Source: Xanthomonas albilineans (lineage in GTDB: Bacteria; Pseudomonadota; Gammaproteobacteria; Xanthomonadales; Xanthomonadaceae). Taken from it: a stretch of DNA of 64,000 nt. Both the position numbers and the translations under genes were made by a program. Below are positions 54,066 through 63,798 of this stretch, piece by piece; within the stretch, counting starts at the first letter, position 1; the number at the start of each line of letters is the position of its first letter. The stretch spans positions 1 to 64,000 of the forward strand of contig NZ_MDCB01000005.1 of the NCBI RefSeq assembly GCF_002939705.1. Reading direction: 5' to 3'. The notes under the pieces were generated by a model. That model was given only the letters and a program-made list of their open reading frames with translations. It was not told the DNA's origin and made no database searches.

Positions 54066-56177
54066 ATGTCGTCTCTCGCGCAGGCTTGCTTGCTCGTCGC
54101 TTTGCTCACGGCCGGCTCCGTTGCCGCCAAGGAACCCGCAATGCCCCAAGATCCCTATGCTTGGCTCGAAGACGTCACCGGCGCCAAGGCGCTGGACTGG
54201 GTCAAGACGCAGAACGCCAAGGCTGAGGCGCGGCTCGCCGACACACCGGCGTTCAAGGCCAGGGAAGCCGGTATCCGCGAGGTGATGGATTCCGATGCCA
54301 AGATCCCGTGGGTGAATAAGATCGGTCCTTACTACTACAACCTGTGGAAGGATCGCGAGCACACGCGTGGCCTGTGGCGACGCACCACCCTGGAGGAGTA
54401 CCGCAAGCCCGAGCCGAAGTGGGAGACGGTGCTGGACCTGGACGCGTTGAACAAAGCCGAAGGCGAGAACTGGGTGTGGCATGGCGCCGATTGCCTGCGC
54501 CCGCAGTATCGCCGCTGCTTGATCGCGCTGTCGCGCGGCGGCGCCGATGCCGACGTCACCCGTGAGTTTGACCTGAGCACCAAACAGTGGGTCAAGGGTG
54601 GCTTCTTCCGATCCGAGTCCAAGGGCCACCTGGGCTGGATCGATGCCGACACGGTCTACGTGAGCACCGACTTCGGTCCCGGGTCGATGACCACGTCCGG
54701 CTATCCGCGCATCGTCAAACAGTGGAAGCGCGGTACCCCGATGCAGAGCGCGACGCTGGTGTACGAGGGCAAGCCGCAGGATATGCAAATCCTCGCGATG
54801 CACGACGACACCCCCGGTTACGAGCGCGATTTCGTATCCCGCGTATTGGCCTTTTACAACAGCGAACGGTATCTGCGCGATCCCCATGCCGGCGGCCGTC
54901 TACGCAAGATCGATGTGCCCAATTCGGCCAACAAAAATGTGTACCGGCAATGGTTGACCGTGCAATTGCGCGATCCGTGGACCGTGGATGGCACCACGTA
55001 TCCCGCCGGAGCCTTGCTGGTGACCAAATTCGACGACTTCATGGCGGGTAAGCGTGCGTTCCAAGTGTTGTTCGCGCCGACCAAGACGACGTCGCTGGAG
55101 TCCTTCGCCTGGACCAAGTCGCGGCTGGTGCTGAATGTTCTCGACGACGTCAAGAGCCGGTTGTGGGTGCTGACCCCGGGCGAGGGCGAGTGGGCGCGGG
55201 CGCCGTTTCCGGTGAGCAATATGGCGTTCGGCAGCATTTTTGCCGAAACGGTCGATGCTGACGAAAACGATCAGGTCTGGCTGACTGTCACCGACTTCCT
55301 CACCCCGACCACGCTGATGCTGGCCGATGTGCAGCGCGGTCCGCAGAGCATCGAGAAGCTCAAAGCAACGCCGAGCTTCTTCGATGCGTCCAAGGACGAA
55401 GTCGAGCAGTATTTCGCGGTGTCCAAGGATGGTACCAAGGTGCCGTATTTCCTGATCCGGCCGAAGCAGTTCAAGCGCGATGGCAGTCATCCGACCCTGT
55501 TGTATGGCTATGGTGGCTTCGAGATCTCGATGACGCCGGGCTACTCGGGCAGCTTGGGCCGCGCCTGGCTCGATCAGGGCGGCGTGTATGCCTTGGCCAA
55601 CATCCGTGGGGGGGGCGAATATGGCCCGGGCTGGCATCAGGCCGCGTTGAAGCAGAACCGGCATAAGGCTTATGAAGATATGGCGGCGGTCGCGCAGGAT
55701 CTGATCGCGCGCAAGATCACCTCGGCCAAGCACTTGGGGGTGGAAGGCGGCAGCAACGGCGGGCTGATGGCTGGCAACATGCTGGTGCAGTACCCGCAGT
55801 TGTTCGGCGCGGTGGTTGTGCAGGTGCCGTTGCTGGACATGAAGCGCTATAGCCACCTGCTGGCTGGCGCTTCGTGGATGGCCGAGTACGGCAATCCGGA
55901 CACCGACGATTGGAAATTCATTCGGACCTTCTCGCCTTATCACCTGTTCGATCCCAAGAAGGCCTATCCTCCAGTGATTTTCCTTACCTCCACCCGCGAC
56001 GACCGGGTGCATCCGGGGCACGCGCGCAAGATGGCGGCGAAGATGCTCGATGCCGGCAAGGACGTGACCTTCTACGAGAACATCGAAGGCGGCCACGGCG
56101 GCGCGGCCAATAACGCGCAGCAAGCGCACATGCAGGCGCTGGCTTACAGTTTCCTATGGGAGCATCTTGCCAAGTGA
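54066..56177 (+). CDS. Exported prolyl oligopeptidase (S9A)
   Basis: 703 residues from ATG 54066, which begins a clear signal peptide (MSSLAQACLLVALLTAGSVAA|KE); the frame from 54021 adds non-hydrophobic residues. N-terminal beta-propeller (about 70-430), then the catalytic alpha/beta domain: Ser563 in GGSNGG, Asp645/646 in TRDDRVHP and His677 in GGHGG. Cleaves short peptides after proline. A periplasmic location differs from the cytosolic animal enzyme. A second S9A enzyme lies 1.5 kb downstream. Confidence 0.93.
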   Translation: MSSLAQACLLVALLTAGSVAAKEPAMPQDPYAWLEDVTGAKALDWVKTQNAKAEARLADTPAFKAREAGIREVMDSDAKIPWVNKIGPYYYNLWKDREHTRGLWRRTTLEEYRKPEPKWETVLDLDALNKAEGENWVWHGADCLRPQYRRCLIALSRGGADADVTREFDLSTKQWVKGGFFRSESKGHLGWIDADTVYVSTDFGPGSMTTSGYPRIVKQWKRGTPMQSATLVYEGKPQDMQILAMHDDTPGYERDFVSRVLAFYNSERYLRDPHAGGRLRKIDVPNSANKNVYRQWLTVQLRDPWTVDGTTYPAGALLVTKFDDFMAGKRAFQVLFAPTKTTSLESFAWTKSRLVLNVLDDVKSRLWVLTPGEGEWARAPFPVSNMAFGSIFAETVDADENDQVWLTVTDFLTPTTLMLADVQRGPQSIEKLKATPSFFDASKDEVEQYFAVSKDGTKVPYFLIRPKQFKRDGSHPTLLYGYGGFEISMTPGYSGSLGRAWLDQGGVYALANIRGGGEYGPGWHQAALKQNRHKAYEDMAAVAQDLIARKITSAKHLGVEGGSNGGLMAGNMLVQYPQLFGAVVVQVPLLDMKRYSHLLAGASWMAEYGNPDTDDWKFIRTFSPYHLFDPKKAYPPVIFLTSTRDDRVHPGHARKMAAKMLDAGKDVTFYENIEGGHGGAANNAQQAHMQALAYSFLWEHLAK

Positions 56178-56316
56178 GAGCGTCGTGGTCCGCTGCCTGC
56201 AAGGCCGCGGACCAGCGGTTGTGTCGTTTGGCAGTTAAGTCAGCCGGCACAGCCGCGCGAACGCAGCGTCCTGCAGCGTCTGGGCCGTGGCCGAGACGCC
56301 GATGCAGTGCGGCGTC

Positions 56317-57528
56317 TCAGCGCTCCCAACGCGCCAGTCCGCGCGCAATCCGCGCAACCGCCTCCTGCAGCCGCGGCAGGCTTTGCGTGTAGGCGATGCG
56401 CACGTGCTGGTGCGCGCGGTGATGGCCGAAATCCACCCCGGGGGTGAGCGCCACATGCTGGGTTTCCAGGAAGTGCGTGCAGAGCGCTTGTGCGTCGTCG
56501 GTGAACGCGCCAACGTCGGCATACAGATAGAACGCACCCTGCGGCTCGACATCGATGCGGAAGCCGAGTGCCCGTAACGCTGGTAGCAGGTAATCGCGGC
56601 GCCGTGCGAATTCGGCGCGGCGCGCTTCCAGGATCTGTAACGTATCGGGATGAAAACACGTCAGCGCCGCCTGCTGGGCAATGCTGGAAGCACTGATGTA
56701 CAAGTGCTGTGCCAGCTTTTCCAGTGCCGGTACCGCCGCGCGTGGTGCCACCAGCCAACCCAGGCGCCAGCCGGTCATGCCGAAATACTTGGAGAAACTG
56801 TTGAGCACGTAGGCGTCGTCGTCGACCTCCAGCACGCTGGGCGCGTCGATGCCGTAACTCAGGCCGTGGTAGATCTCGTCCACGACAAAGTGGCCGCCGC
56901 GTGCGCGCAGCGCCAGCGCCAGCGCTGCCAACTCGGCACGCGTGAGCAGCGTGCCGGTCGGGTTGGCCGGCGAGGCCACCAGCGCACCGACGCACGCGGC
57001 GTTCCAGTGCCGTTCCAGTAATGCGGGCGTCAGTTGGTAGCCGCTGTCCGGTCCGGTCGGGACCAACTGCGCGTTGCCTTCGACCAGGCGCAAAAAGTTC
57101 CGGTTGCAGGGATAGCACGGGTCGGCCATCAGCCAGTGTTTGCCAGGATCCACCAGCAGTGCGCTGGCCAGCAGCAGCGCACCGGAACCACCGGGGGTGA
57201 TCAGGATTCGTGCCGGGTCCAGGTCGATGTCGTGGCGTTGTTGGTAGAAATCTGCCAGTGCCTGTCGTAAGGCCGGTAATCCCCGTGCGGCGGTGTAACG
57301 GGTGTGGCCGGCGGCGAGCGCCGTTTGACCGGCGGCGACGATCGGCGCGGCGGTGGTGAAATCCGGCTCGCCGATTTCCAGATGGATCACATCGTGGCCA
57401 GCGTGTTCCAGTTCGTTGGCGCGCGCCAGCAGTGCCATCACGTGGAACGGTTCGATCTCGCGGCTGCGCTGGCTGTATTCCGGTCCAGTCGGGGGCGCCG
57501 CAGGGGTGTCGCCGGACAAACAGGTCAT
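56317..57528 (-). CDS. Pyridoxal-phosphate aminotransferase (class I/II)
   Basis: 403 residues. Fold type I aminotransferase: EIGEPDF, TPGGSGALLLASALLVDPG, DPCYPCNRNF, SPANPTGTLL, DEIYHGL, and the PLP Lys247 in SFSKYFGMTGWRLGW. Closest to the aspartate/alanine-type subfamily, but the substrate is not determined by motifs. Opposite in strand to, and between, two prolyl oligopeptidases; no operon partner is evident. Confidence 0.9.
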   Translation of the reverse strand: MTCLSGDTPAAPPTGPEYSQRSREIEPFHVMALLARANELEHAGHDVIHLEIGEPDFTTAAPIVAAGQTALAAGHTRYTAARGLPALRQALADFYQQRHDIDLDPARILITPGGSGALLLASALLVDPGKHWLMADPCYPCNRNFLRLVEGNAQLVPTGPDSGYQLTPALLERHWNAACVGALVASPANPTGTLLTRAELAALALALRARGGHFVVDEIYHGLSYGIDAPSVLEVDDDAYVLNSFSKYFGMTGWRLGWLVAPRAAVPALEKLAQHLYISASSIAQQAALTCFHPDTLQILEARRAEFARRRDYLLPALRALGFRIDVEPQGAFYLYADVGAFTDDAQALCTHFLETQHVALTPGVDFGHHRAHQHVRIAYTQSLPRLQEAVARIARGLARWER

Positions 57529-57685
57529 GGCGGCGATGGTAGCTGATGGTGAAGGGGCCGGAAATACTCATCGCGTGTATTGCCAGAATGCGGTGTTGTG
57601 GGGAGACTCGACCGACATTGCACGGTGACGTCTCTCCCTTGTCGGGCGCAGTCCCATTGCGTTTCACTAACCGGAACCCCATCAC

Positions 57686-59806
57686 ATGCCGTATCGCCCT
57701 TTGCTAGCGTGCCTGCTCTTGCTCATGACCACTTCTTTCGCTTCCGCCACCGATGTCACACCGCCGCGCCCAGCCAAGCATCCGCATGCGGTCAAGGCGC
57801 CGTTCGGCGCGGTGCGCCAGGACCCCTATTACTGGCTGCGCGACGACACCCGCAAAAATCCGAAGATGTTGGCCTATCTCAACGCCGAGAACGCCTATGC
57901 CGACCATGTGCTGAAGCCGCTCAAACCGCTAGAGGACACGCTGTACACCGAGATCGTCGGTCGCATCAAGCAGGACGACAGTAGCGTGCCGTATCGCGAG
58001 CGTGGCTACTGGTATTACAGTCGCTACGAAAGTGGTAAGGATTATTCGATTCATGCGCGGCGCAAGGGCAGCATGGACGCGCCGGAGCAAGTTCTGCTCG
58101 ACGTCAATGCGATGGCTGCGGGGAAGGGATATTTCAACGTGGGCGATGCGGTGGTCAGCCAAGACAACCGCCTGCTGGCCTGGACCGAAGACGAAGTTGG
58201 TCGTCGCCAGTATGTCGTGCGTTTCAAGAACCTGGATACGGGCGAGGTGTATGCCGACCGCATTCCGAGTGTGTCGCCGGAGGTGGTCTGGGCCGACGAC
58301 AACAAGACTCTGTTCTACGTCGAGAACGACCCGGAAACCTTGCTCAGCGTGCGGGTCAAGAAGCATGTGGTGGGTACGCCGGCGACCCAGGACACACTGG
58401 TCTACGAGGAAAAGGACGATAGCTTCTATCTGAGCCTGGAGCGTACCCGCGACGACAAGTACATCGTCATCAGTATGGGAAGCACCGTGTCTTCCGAGCA
58501 GCGCTACGCGTCTGCCGCCGACCCGCAACACTTCGCGGTGCTGGCTCCGCGCGAGCGCGATGTCGAATACTTCGCTGACCATTTCGACGGACGCTGGGTG
58601 ATCCGCACCAACTGGAAGGCCAAGAACTACACGCTGATGACCGCGCCCGATGGTGCGAGCGCACGCGCGCAATGGCAGCCCTGGCTGCATTACGACGAAA
58701 ACGTGTTCATCGAGGGGTTTGCCTTGTTCGATGGTTTCACTGCCATTGCCGAGCGCTCCGATGGCTTGGAGCGGATTCGCCTGCACTTCGTCGACGGCAA
58801 AGAGGAATACGTCAAGGTCGACGAGCCGGCGTATTCGATGGGGCTGTCGATCAATTCCGAACCCAACACGCCATGGTTGCGTTACAGCTACACCTCGTTG
58901 ACTACGCCGGCCACGACGTATGAACTCAATACCCGCACCGGCGAACGCAAACTGCTCAAGCAGCAGCCGGTGATCGGTTACGACGCCAGCAAATACCAGA
59001 CCGAACGTCTGTGGGTCACTGCGCGCGACGGGGTCAAGGTGCCGGTGTCGCTGGTCTACAAAAAGGGCTTCAAAAAGGACGGTCGCGCGGCGTTGTACCA
59101 GTACGCCTACGGCAGCTACGGCTTGTCCACCGATCCGAGCTTCAATCTGCCGGTGGTCAGTCTGCTCGATCGCGGTGTGGTCTATGCCATCGCCCACATC
59201 CGCGGTGGCCAGGAAATGGGGCGCCGCTGGTACGACCAAGGCAAGTTGTTGCATAAGAAAAATACCTTCAACGATTTCATCGACGTGACCCGCGCGCTGG
59301 TACGGCAGGGCTATGCGGCGCCGGACCGTGTCGCCGCCGCCGGCGGCAGCGCGGGTGGTCTGTTGATGGGCGCGGTGGCGAACATGGCGCCGCAGGACTA
59401 CCGCGTGCTGGTGGCGCAGGTGCCGTTCGTCGATGTGGTCACCACCATGCTCGATCCGAGCATCCCGCTGACCACCAACGAATACGACGAGTGGGGCAAC
59501 CCCGAGCAGAAGACCTATTACGATTACATGCTCAGCTACTCGCCCTACGACAACGTCAAGCGCCAGGCCTATCCGGCGATGTACGTCGGCACCGGCTTGT
59601 GGGACTCGCAGGTGCAGTACTGGGAACCTGCCAAGTGGGTGGCCAAGCTGCGCGAGGACGATACCGGCACCCGGCCGATCGTATTCCGGGTCAATATGGA
59701 GGCCGGCCACGGCGGCAAGTCCGGACGGTTCCGCCGCTATCGCGAGTTGGCCGAGTCCTACGCGTTCGTGCTCGATCAGTTGGGGGTGGAACACGTCGCG
59801 AAGTGA
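57686..59806 (+). CDS. ptrB: Exported oligopeptidase B (S9A)
   Basis: 706 residues. Signal peptide (about 1-22, ASA|TDVT) then the S9A propeller and hydrolase domain. Catalytic Ser555 in GGSAGG, Asp640 in GLWDSQVQYWEP and His675 in EAGHGGKSG. The APFGAVRQDPYYWLRDD N-terminus and MGRRWYDQGKLLHKKNTFNDFID region are typical of oligopeptidase B, which cuts after Arg/Lys in short peptides. Most oligopeptidase B enzymes are cytoplasmic; the signal here predicts periplasmic action. Confidence 0.93.
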   Translation: MPYRPLLACLLLLMTTSFASATDVTPPRPAKHPHAVKAPFGAVRQDPYYWLRDDTRKNPKMLAYLNAENAYADHVLKPLKPLEDTLYTEIVGRIKQDDSSVPYRERGYWYYSRYESGKDYSIHARRKGSMDAPEQVLLDVNAMAAGKGYFNVGDAVVSQDNRLLAWTEDEVGRRQYVVRFKNLDTGEVYADRIPSVSPEVVWADDNKTLFYVENDPETLLSVRVKKHVVGTPATQDTLVYEEKDDSFYLSLERTRDDKYIVISMGSTVSSEQRYASAADPQHFAVLAPRERDVEYFADHFDGRWVIRTNWKAKNYTLMTAPDGASARAQWQPWLHYDENVFIEGFALFDGFTAIAERSDGLERIRLHFVDGKEEYVKVDEPAYSMGLSINSEPNTPWLRYSYTSLTTPATTYELNTRTGERKLLKQQPVIGYDASKYQTERLWVTARDGVKVPVSLVYKKGFKKDGRAALYQYAYGSYGLSTDPSFNLPVVSLLDRGVVYAIAHIRGGQEMGRRWYDQGKLLHKKNTFNDFIDVTRALVRQGYAAPDRVAAAGGSAGGLLMGAVANMAPQDYRVLVAQVPFVDVVTTMLDPSIPLTTNEYDEWGNPEQKTYYDYMLSYSPYDNVKRQAYPAMYVGTGLWDSQVQYWEPAKWVAKLREDDTGTRPIVFRVNMEAGHGGKSGRFRRYRELAESYAFVLDQLGVEHVAK

Positions 59807-60011
59807 TGCGTGCGCGCCACTGGGAGTCCAGATGGCCTGGAGGCTGTGGCGTCGCGCATCTGGATGGCGGCGCTGACAATGGCGCTGTGCATGCGGCGAC
59901 TGCTGTGGTACCAGCAGTCGCCGCACGATGGACTGTGGCGTGGTCGCTCCCGCGCGCGAGGTGGAAGAGGTGGCAAAGCCAGATTCATGCCGGTGTGGCT
60001 ATACTCGGCAC

Positions 60012-60251
60012 ATGAGCACCCCGTCCTCTTATTCGATCCGTATCGTCCTGGCCGCTGCCGTGCTGTTCGCGCTGACCGGATGCGGCAACAAGGGGCCGCT
60101 GGTGATGCCGCAGAAACCGGTACCGGTGGAGGTCGCGCCGGCCAGCACGCCCGAGGCAACGCCGCCGGCCAGCTCCGATCCCGCCACCCCGTCCACGCCG
60201 ACCGACGGTCAACCGTCGCAACCGACTACCCCCGCCGATGGAAAAGGGTGA
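60012..60251 (+). CDS. lptM: LPS-assembly lipoprotein LptM (LppL-like)
   Basis: 79-residue lipoprotein. Lipobox ALTG|C with Cys24 lipidated, followed at once by the family motif CGNKGPL; the rest is Pro/Ser/Thr-rich. LptM stabilises the LptD-LptE translocon of lipopolysaccharide and sits before dapF in many gammaproteobacteria, as here. Its stop overlaps the dapF start by 14 bases. A -10-like TATACT lies at 60000-60005, only 6 bases before the ATG, so if used the transcript would be nearly leaderless. Confidence 0.92.
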   Translation: MSTPSSYSIRIVLAAAVLFALTGCGNKGPLVMPQKPVPVEVAPASTPEATPPASSDPATPSTPTDGQPSQPTTPADGKG

Positions 60252-61098
60252 GACCAGTCGCGGCGCGCGCCTGCGCTTCACCAAGATGCAGGGTGCGGGC
60301 AATGATTTCGTGGTGCTCGATTTGCGCGATGGCAGTTCCCCGCCGGATGCCGCGTTGGCGGTGCGTCTGGCCGATCGCCACTTCGGTATCGGCTGCGACC
60401 AAATCCTGACGATCGAGCCCGCGCGCAATGCGGCGGCACTGGCCAGCTATCGCATCTGGAACACCGATGGCAGCGCCGCTGGGCAGTGCGGTAATGGTGC
60501 GCGTTGCGTCGCCGCGTGGCTGGTGCGCGATGGCAGCGCCAGTGGCGATCGTTTCGTCATCGAAAGTCCCGCCGGAGCGCACCGTATCGAACGCTGCGAC
60601 GATGACCAGTTCGCCGTGGCGATGGGAGTGCCACGCTTTGCCCCGGAAGACGTGCCTCTGATCGGTTTTCCGGATGCGCTGGACGAATATCTGCTGCCGA
60701 TGCACGGCGAGAGCGTGCGTTTCGGCGCGGTGTCGATGGGGAATCCGCACGCGGTACTGGAAGTGGGCTTGGTCGATGCCGCGCCCGTCGAACGGCTGGG
60801 TCCGCTGCTGCAGCAGCATGCCTCGTTTCCGGACTCGGTCAATGTCGGTTTCGTGCAAGTGATCGATCGTGATCGCCTGCGCCTGCGCGTGTACGAACGC
60901 GGTGTCGGCGAAACCCTGGCTTGTGGCAGCGGTGCCTGTGCCGCGGCGGCGGTGTTGATGCAACGCGGTCGTGTGGATCGCGATGTGCGCGTGGTCTTGC
61001 CCGGCGGCGAGTTGCGCGTGCAATGGCCGCACGCTGCCGCGCCGCTGGTGATGTCCGGGCCGGCCGCGTTTGTTTTCGATGGAGAGTGGATTCAATGA
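60238..61098 (+). CDS. dapF: Diaminopimelate epimerase
   Basis: 286-residue cytoplasmic enzyme that isomerises LL- to meso-diaminopimelate for lysine and peptidoglycan. The two catalytic cysteines are visible: Cys84 in GQCGNGARC and Cys229 in [26 protein letters not shown] and MGNPHAV complete the DapF pattern. Overlaps lptM (14 bases) and the DUF484 gene (4 bases, ATGA). Confidence 0.97.
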   Translation: MEKGETSRGARLRFTKMQGAGNDFVVLDLRDGSSPPDAALAVRLADRHFGIGCDQILTIEPARNAAALASYRIWNTDGSAAGQCGNGARCVAAWLVRDGSASGDRFVIESPAGAHRIERCDDDQFAVAMGVPRFAPEDVPLIGFPDALDEYLLPMHGESVRFGAVSMGNPHAVLEVGLVDAAPVERLGPLLQQHASFPDSVNVGFVQVIDRDRLRLRVYERGVGETLACGSGACAAAAVLMQRGRVDRDVRVVLPGGELRVQWPHAAAPLVMSGPAAFVFDGEWIQ

Positions 61099-61760
61099 GC
61101 GAGAGTCTGGACAAGATCGGTGCGCACGAGGTCGCGGCATGGTTGCGCCGTCATCCGGGCTTTCTGAAGCAGTTTCCCGATCTGGCGCTGACCCTGGTGG
61201 TGCCGCGCGATGATGGCCCGACTGCGTCGTTGGCGAGTTACCAACTGGAAGTGCTGCGCGACAAAAATCGCGAATTGTCGCGACGCCTGGCCGAATTGGC
61301 GGCCAACGCGCAGGTCAACGAACGTCTGGCCGTGCGTACGCATCAGTTGACACTGGCGCTGATGCGGCAAGGCAGCGCCGCCGACAGCGTCCGCGCGATG
61401 GCGGCGTCGTTGCAGGAGGATTTCCACGGCGATCTGGTCAGTATCGTGCTGCTGCAGCCGTTGCCCGGCCTGGAACAGGCGCCTTGGTTGCAGATCGTGG
61501 CGCAGGACGATCCGCGGCTGGCACCGTTTCGCGATTGCCTGAAGGATGGCGAACCGATCTGCGGACGCCTGCAACCGGAAAAACAGGCGTTGCTGTACGC
61601 CGAGCGGATCGATACCGTGCAATCCACCGCATTGTTGCCGCTGCCTGGCCTGGGCCTGATCGCGGTCGGTAGCCGCGATCCCAATCGTTTCTATCCCGGC
61701 ATGGGGACATTGTTCCTACGCATGATGGGCGAGGCGCTGGTGGTGGCGCTGCAGCGATGA
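61095..61760 (+). CDS. DUF484 (GAF-like) protein
   Basis: 221 residues. DUF484 domain: an N-terminal helix ([21 protein letters not shown]), a coiled coil (about 50-90) and a GAF-like domain ending in [22 protein letters not shown]. Conserved between dapF and xerC in many Proteobacteria but function is not established. ATGA overlaps on both sides tie its expression to those genes. Confidence 0.93.
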   Translation: MSESLDKIGAHEVAAWLRRHPGFLKQFPDLALTLVVPRDDGPTASLASYQLEVLRDKNRELSRRLAELAANAQVNERLAVRTHQLTLALMRQGSAADSVRAMAASLQEDFHGDLVSIVLLQPLPGLEQAPWLQIVAQDDPRLAPFRDCLKDGEPICGRLQPEKQALLYAERIDTVQSTALLPLPGLGLIAVGSRDPNRFYPGMGTLFLRMMGEALVVALQR

Positions 61761-62731
61761 AGGTGGCGGCGACAGACGCCAAACGCGGAAAGCGTGCAAG
61801 CCGCCCTGGCACGGTTGCCGATGCGGCCGTTGGCAATGCGGTGTCTTCCGCGACGTGTCGCGTCTCCGAGTTCCTTGCCTATCTCCGGGTCGAGCGCCGG
61901 ATGTCCGCGCATACCCTGGATGCATACCGCCGCGATCTGGCGGCGCTGACCACGTGGGCGGCGGATAACCTGTTGGGCGATCCGGCATTGCTCGGTGCCG
62001 AACAACTGCGTCAGTTCATCGCCGCCGAGCATCGCCGCGGATTGTCGCCGAAGAGCCTGCAGCGGCGCCTGTCGGCCTGCCGCAGTTTCTATGTCTGGCT
62101 GCTCAAGCACGGTCATATCGAGGCGAGTCCTGCCGCGGCGTTGCGTGCACCGAAGGCGCCGCGCAAATTGCCGCAGGTGCTCGATGCCGACGAGGCGGTG
62201 CGCCTGGTCGAAGTTCCCACCGACGTGCCACTGGGCTTGCGCGATCGTGCCCTGCTGGAATTGTTCTATTCCTCCGGTTTGCGCCTGAGCGAGCTGTGCG
62301 CGTTGCGTTGGCGTGACCTGGATGCCGCCAGCGGCCTGGTCAGCGTGCATGGCAAGGGGGGTAAACAACGCCTGGTGCCGATCGGCTCGCATGCGCGCAA
62401 GGCGCTGTCGGAATGGCGTGCGGAGCACTGCGCCGATGCCGCCGCGCCGGTATTTCCTGGCCGTGGCGGGGTGCCGATCGGCGCGCGCGCGGTGCAGATT
62501 CGGATCAAGCAGTTGGCGGCCCGCCAGGGGCTGTTCAAGCACGTGCATCCGCACATGCTGCGGCACAGTTTTGCCAGCCATATTCTCGAATCCTCCGGTG
62601 ACTTGCGTGGGGTGCAGGAATTACTCGGCCATGCCGATATCGCCACCACGCAGATCTACACCCATCTGGATTTCCAGCACTTGGCCAAGGTCTACGATGC
62701 CGCGCATCCGCGCGCCAAACGCAAGTCCTGA
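61757..62731 (+). CDS. xerC: Tyrosine recombinase XerC
   Basis: Site-specific recombinase that, with XerD, resolves chromosome dimers at dif. 324 residues. N-terminal SAM-like DNA-binding domain (about 35-125) and catalytic domain with Arg176 (SGLRLSEL), Lys in HGKGGKQR, His266/Arg269 (HMLRHSF), His in LGHADIATTQ and the nucleophile Tyr301 (YTHLD). A ~35-residue N-terminal extension is longer than usual. The dapF-DUF484-xerC context identifies it as the housekeeping XerC and not an integrase. Confidence 0.96.
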   Translation: MKVAATDAKRGKRASRPGTVADAAVGNAVSSATCRVSEFLAYLRVERRMSAHTLDAYRRDLAALTTWAADNLLGDPALLGAEQLRQFIAAEHRRGLSPKSLQRRLSACRSFYVWLLKHGHIEASPAAALRAPKAPRKLPQVLDADEAVRLVEVPTDVPLGLRDRALLELFYSSGLRLSELCALRWRDLDAASGLVSVHGKGGKQRLVPIGSHARKALSEWRAEHCADAAAPVFPGRGGVPIGARAVQIRIKQLAARQGLFKHVHPHMLRHSFASHILESSGDLRGVQELLGHADIATTQIYTHLDFQHLAKVYDAAHPRAKRKS

Positions 62732-63071
62732 GCGCTGAGCTTGTGGTATCGCTACCGTGGCGTAAGCGTGTCATGAAGTACGCTGCGATAGTACGCAGCA
62801 GCGCCGCAGCGATGGCATTGTGCAAGGCGGTGGTTGTTGTCGATTCCTTCGCGTTGCTGCGCGACATTGGTGACGGCCTCGCTGTCGCGAGTGTGTGCTC
62901 ATGCGCTACACGATGCGTTGTACGCGCAGTCGTGGCCGAGGGCGTGGCGTGAGCCAGCGTGGGCAGTGTCGTGGAGGCGCATTGCAGCCGCGCGGACATG
63001 CCGACATCGGCTGCAGCGCTTGAACCCGGCGCCGCCCGCCCCCACACCTCAAAAACCCTTTCGGAGGCCGC
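62732..63071. other. 340-bp gap between xerC and hslV
   Basis: No supported gene. The last 60 bases carry a heat-shock-type promoter for hslVU. The earlier part shows nothing recognisable. Confidence 0.4.
63019..63047 (+). promoter_or_regulatory. Heat-shock (sigma-32) promoter of hslVU
   Basis: CTTGAA at 63019-63024, 15-base spacer, then CCCCACAC at 63040-63047, close to the sigma-32 consensus CTTGAA...CCCCATNT. A start near 63055 leaves room for the GGAGG ribosome site (63062-63066) before the hslV ATG. hslVU is a classic heat-shock operon. Confidence 0.6.
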
Positions 63072-63623
63072 ATGGATCCCAGTCAGAATCCTCACGTTTT
63101 CCACGCCACCACGATTCTGTCGGTACGCCGCGACGGCCGTGTCGCCGTCGCTGGCGACGGTCAGGTGACGTTGGGCCATACTGTGATGAAAGGCAATGCG
63201 CGCAAGGTGCGCCGGCTCGGTCGCGACGGCCAGGTGCTGGCCGGTTTCGCCGGCGCGGCCGCCGATGCCTTCACCTTGTTCGAACTGTTCGAGGCCAAGC
63301 TGGAAAAGTACGGCCAACTGACTCGCGCGGCGGTGGAGCTGGCGAAGGACTGGCGCACCGAGCGCCGCTTGGGCAAGCTCGAGGCGTTGCTGGCGGTGGC
63401 CGATCGGGAAACCTCGCTGATCATCGGCGGCACTGGCGATGTGATCGAGCCGGAGGACGGCATCATTGCCATTGGCTCCGGCGGTTCCTATGCCCTGTCG
63501 GCCGCGCGCGCGCTGCTCGGTCATACCAGTCTTGACGCCAGAACTATCGCGGTCGAGGCGTTGAACATCGCCGGCGACATCTGCATCTATACCAACCGCA
63601 ACGTGGTAGTCGAAGAACTGTGA
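63072..63623 (+). CDS. hslV: ATP-dependent protease peptidase subunit HslV (ClpQ)
   Basis: Threonine protease of the HslUV bacterial proteasome-like complex, 183 residues. The catalytic N-terminal Thr is expected at Thr13 of [10 protein letters not shown], giving a 12-residue propeptide ([12 protein letters not shown]) where most HslV loses only Met. Core motifs [41 protein letters not shown] and [19 protein letters not shown] are intact. GGAGG ribosome site at 63062-63066. hslU follows after 175 bases. Confidence 0.96.
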   Translation: MDPSQNPHVFHATTILSVRRDGRVAVAGDGQVTLGHTVMKGNARKVRRLGRDGQVLAGFAGAAADAFTLFELFEAKLEKYGQLTRAAVELAKDWRTERRLGKLEALLAVADRETSLIIGGTGDVIEPEDGIIAIGSGGSYALSAARALLGHTSLDARTIAVEALNIAGDICIYTNRNVVVEEL

Positions 63624-63798
63624 GCGGCATGCGCCATCGTGTTTGCCTCGATGCCATCCGATCAGTGCTGTGGCGTGCGCAGCATCCTTGCAACCGCTTC
63701 CTCTTGCATCGATCGGCTGCACGTCGTGCGCGGGGCGTGGTGAGTCGCGTGCGTCGGTCGTCAGTGCCGATAATCCAACGTCATTCGTGAGTATATCC

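Noticed and set aside
61757-62731. XerC as a phage or island integrase
   Set aside because: Length, lptM-dapF-DUF484 coupling and absence of mobile genes show the housekeeping recombinase.
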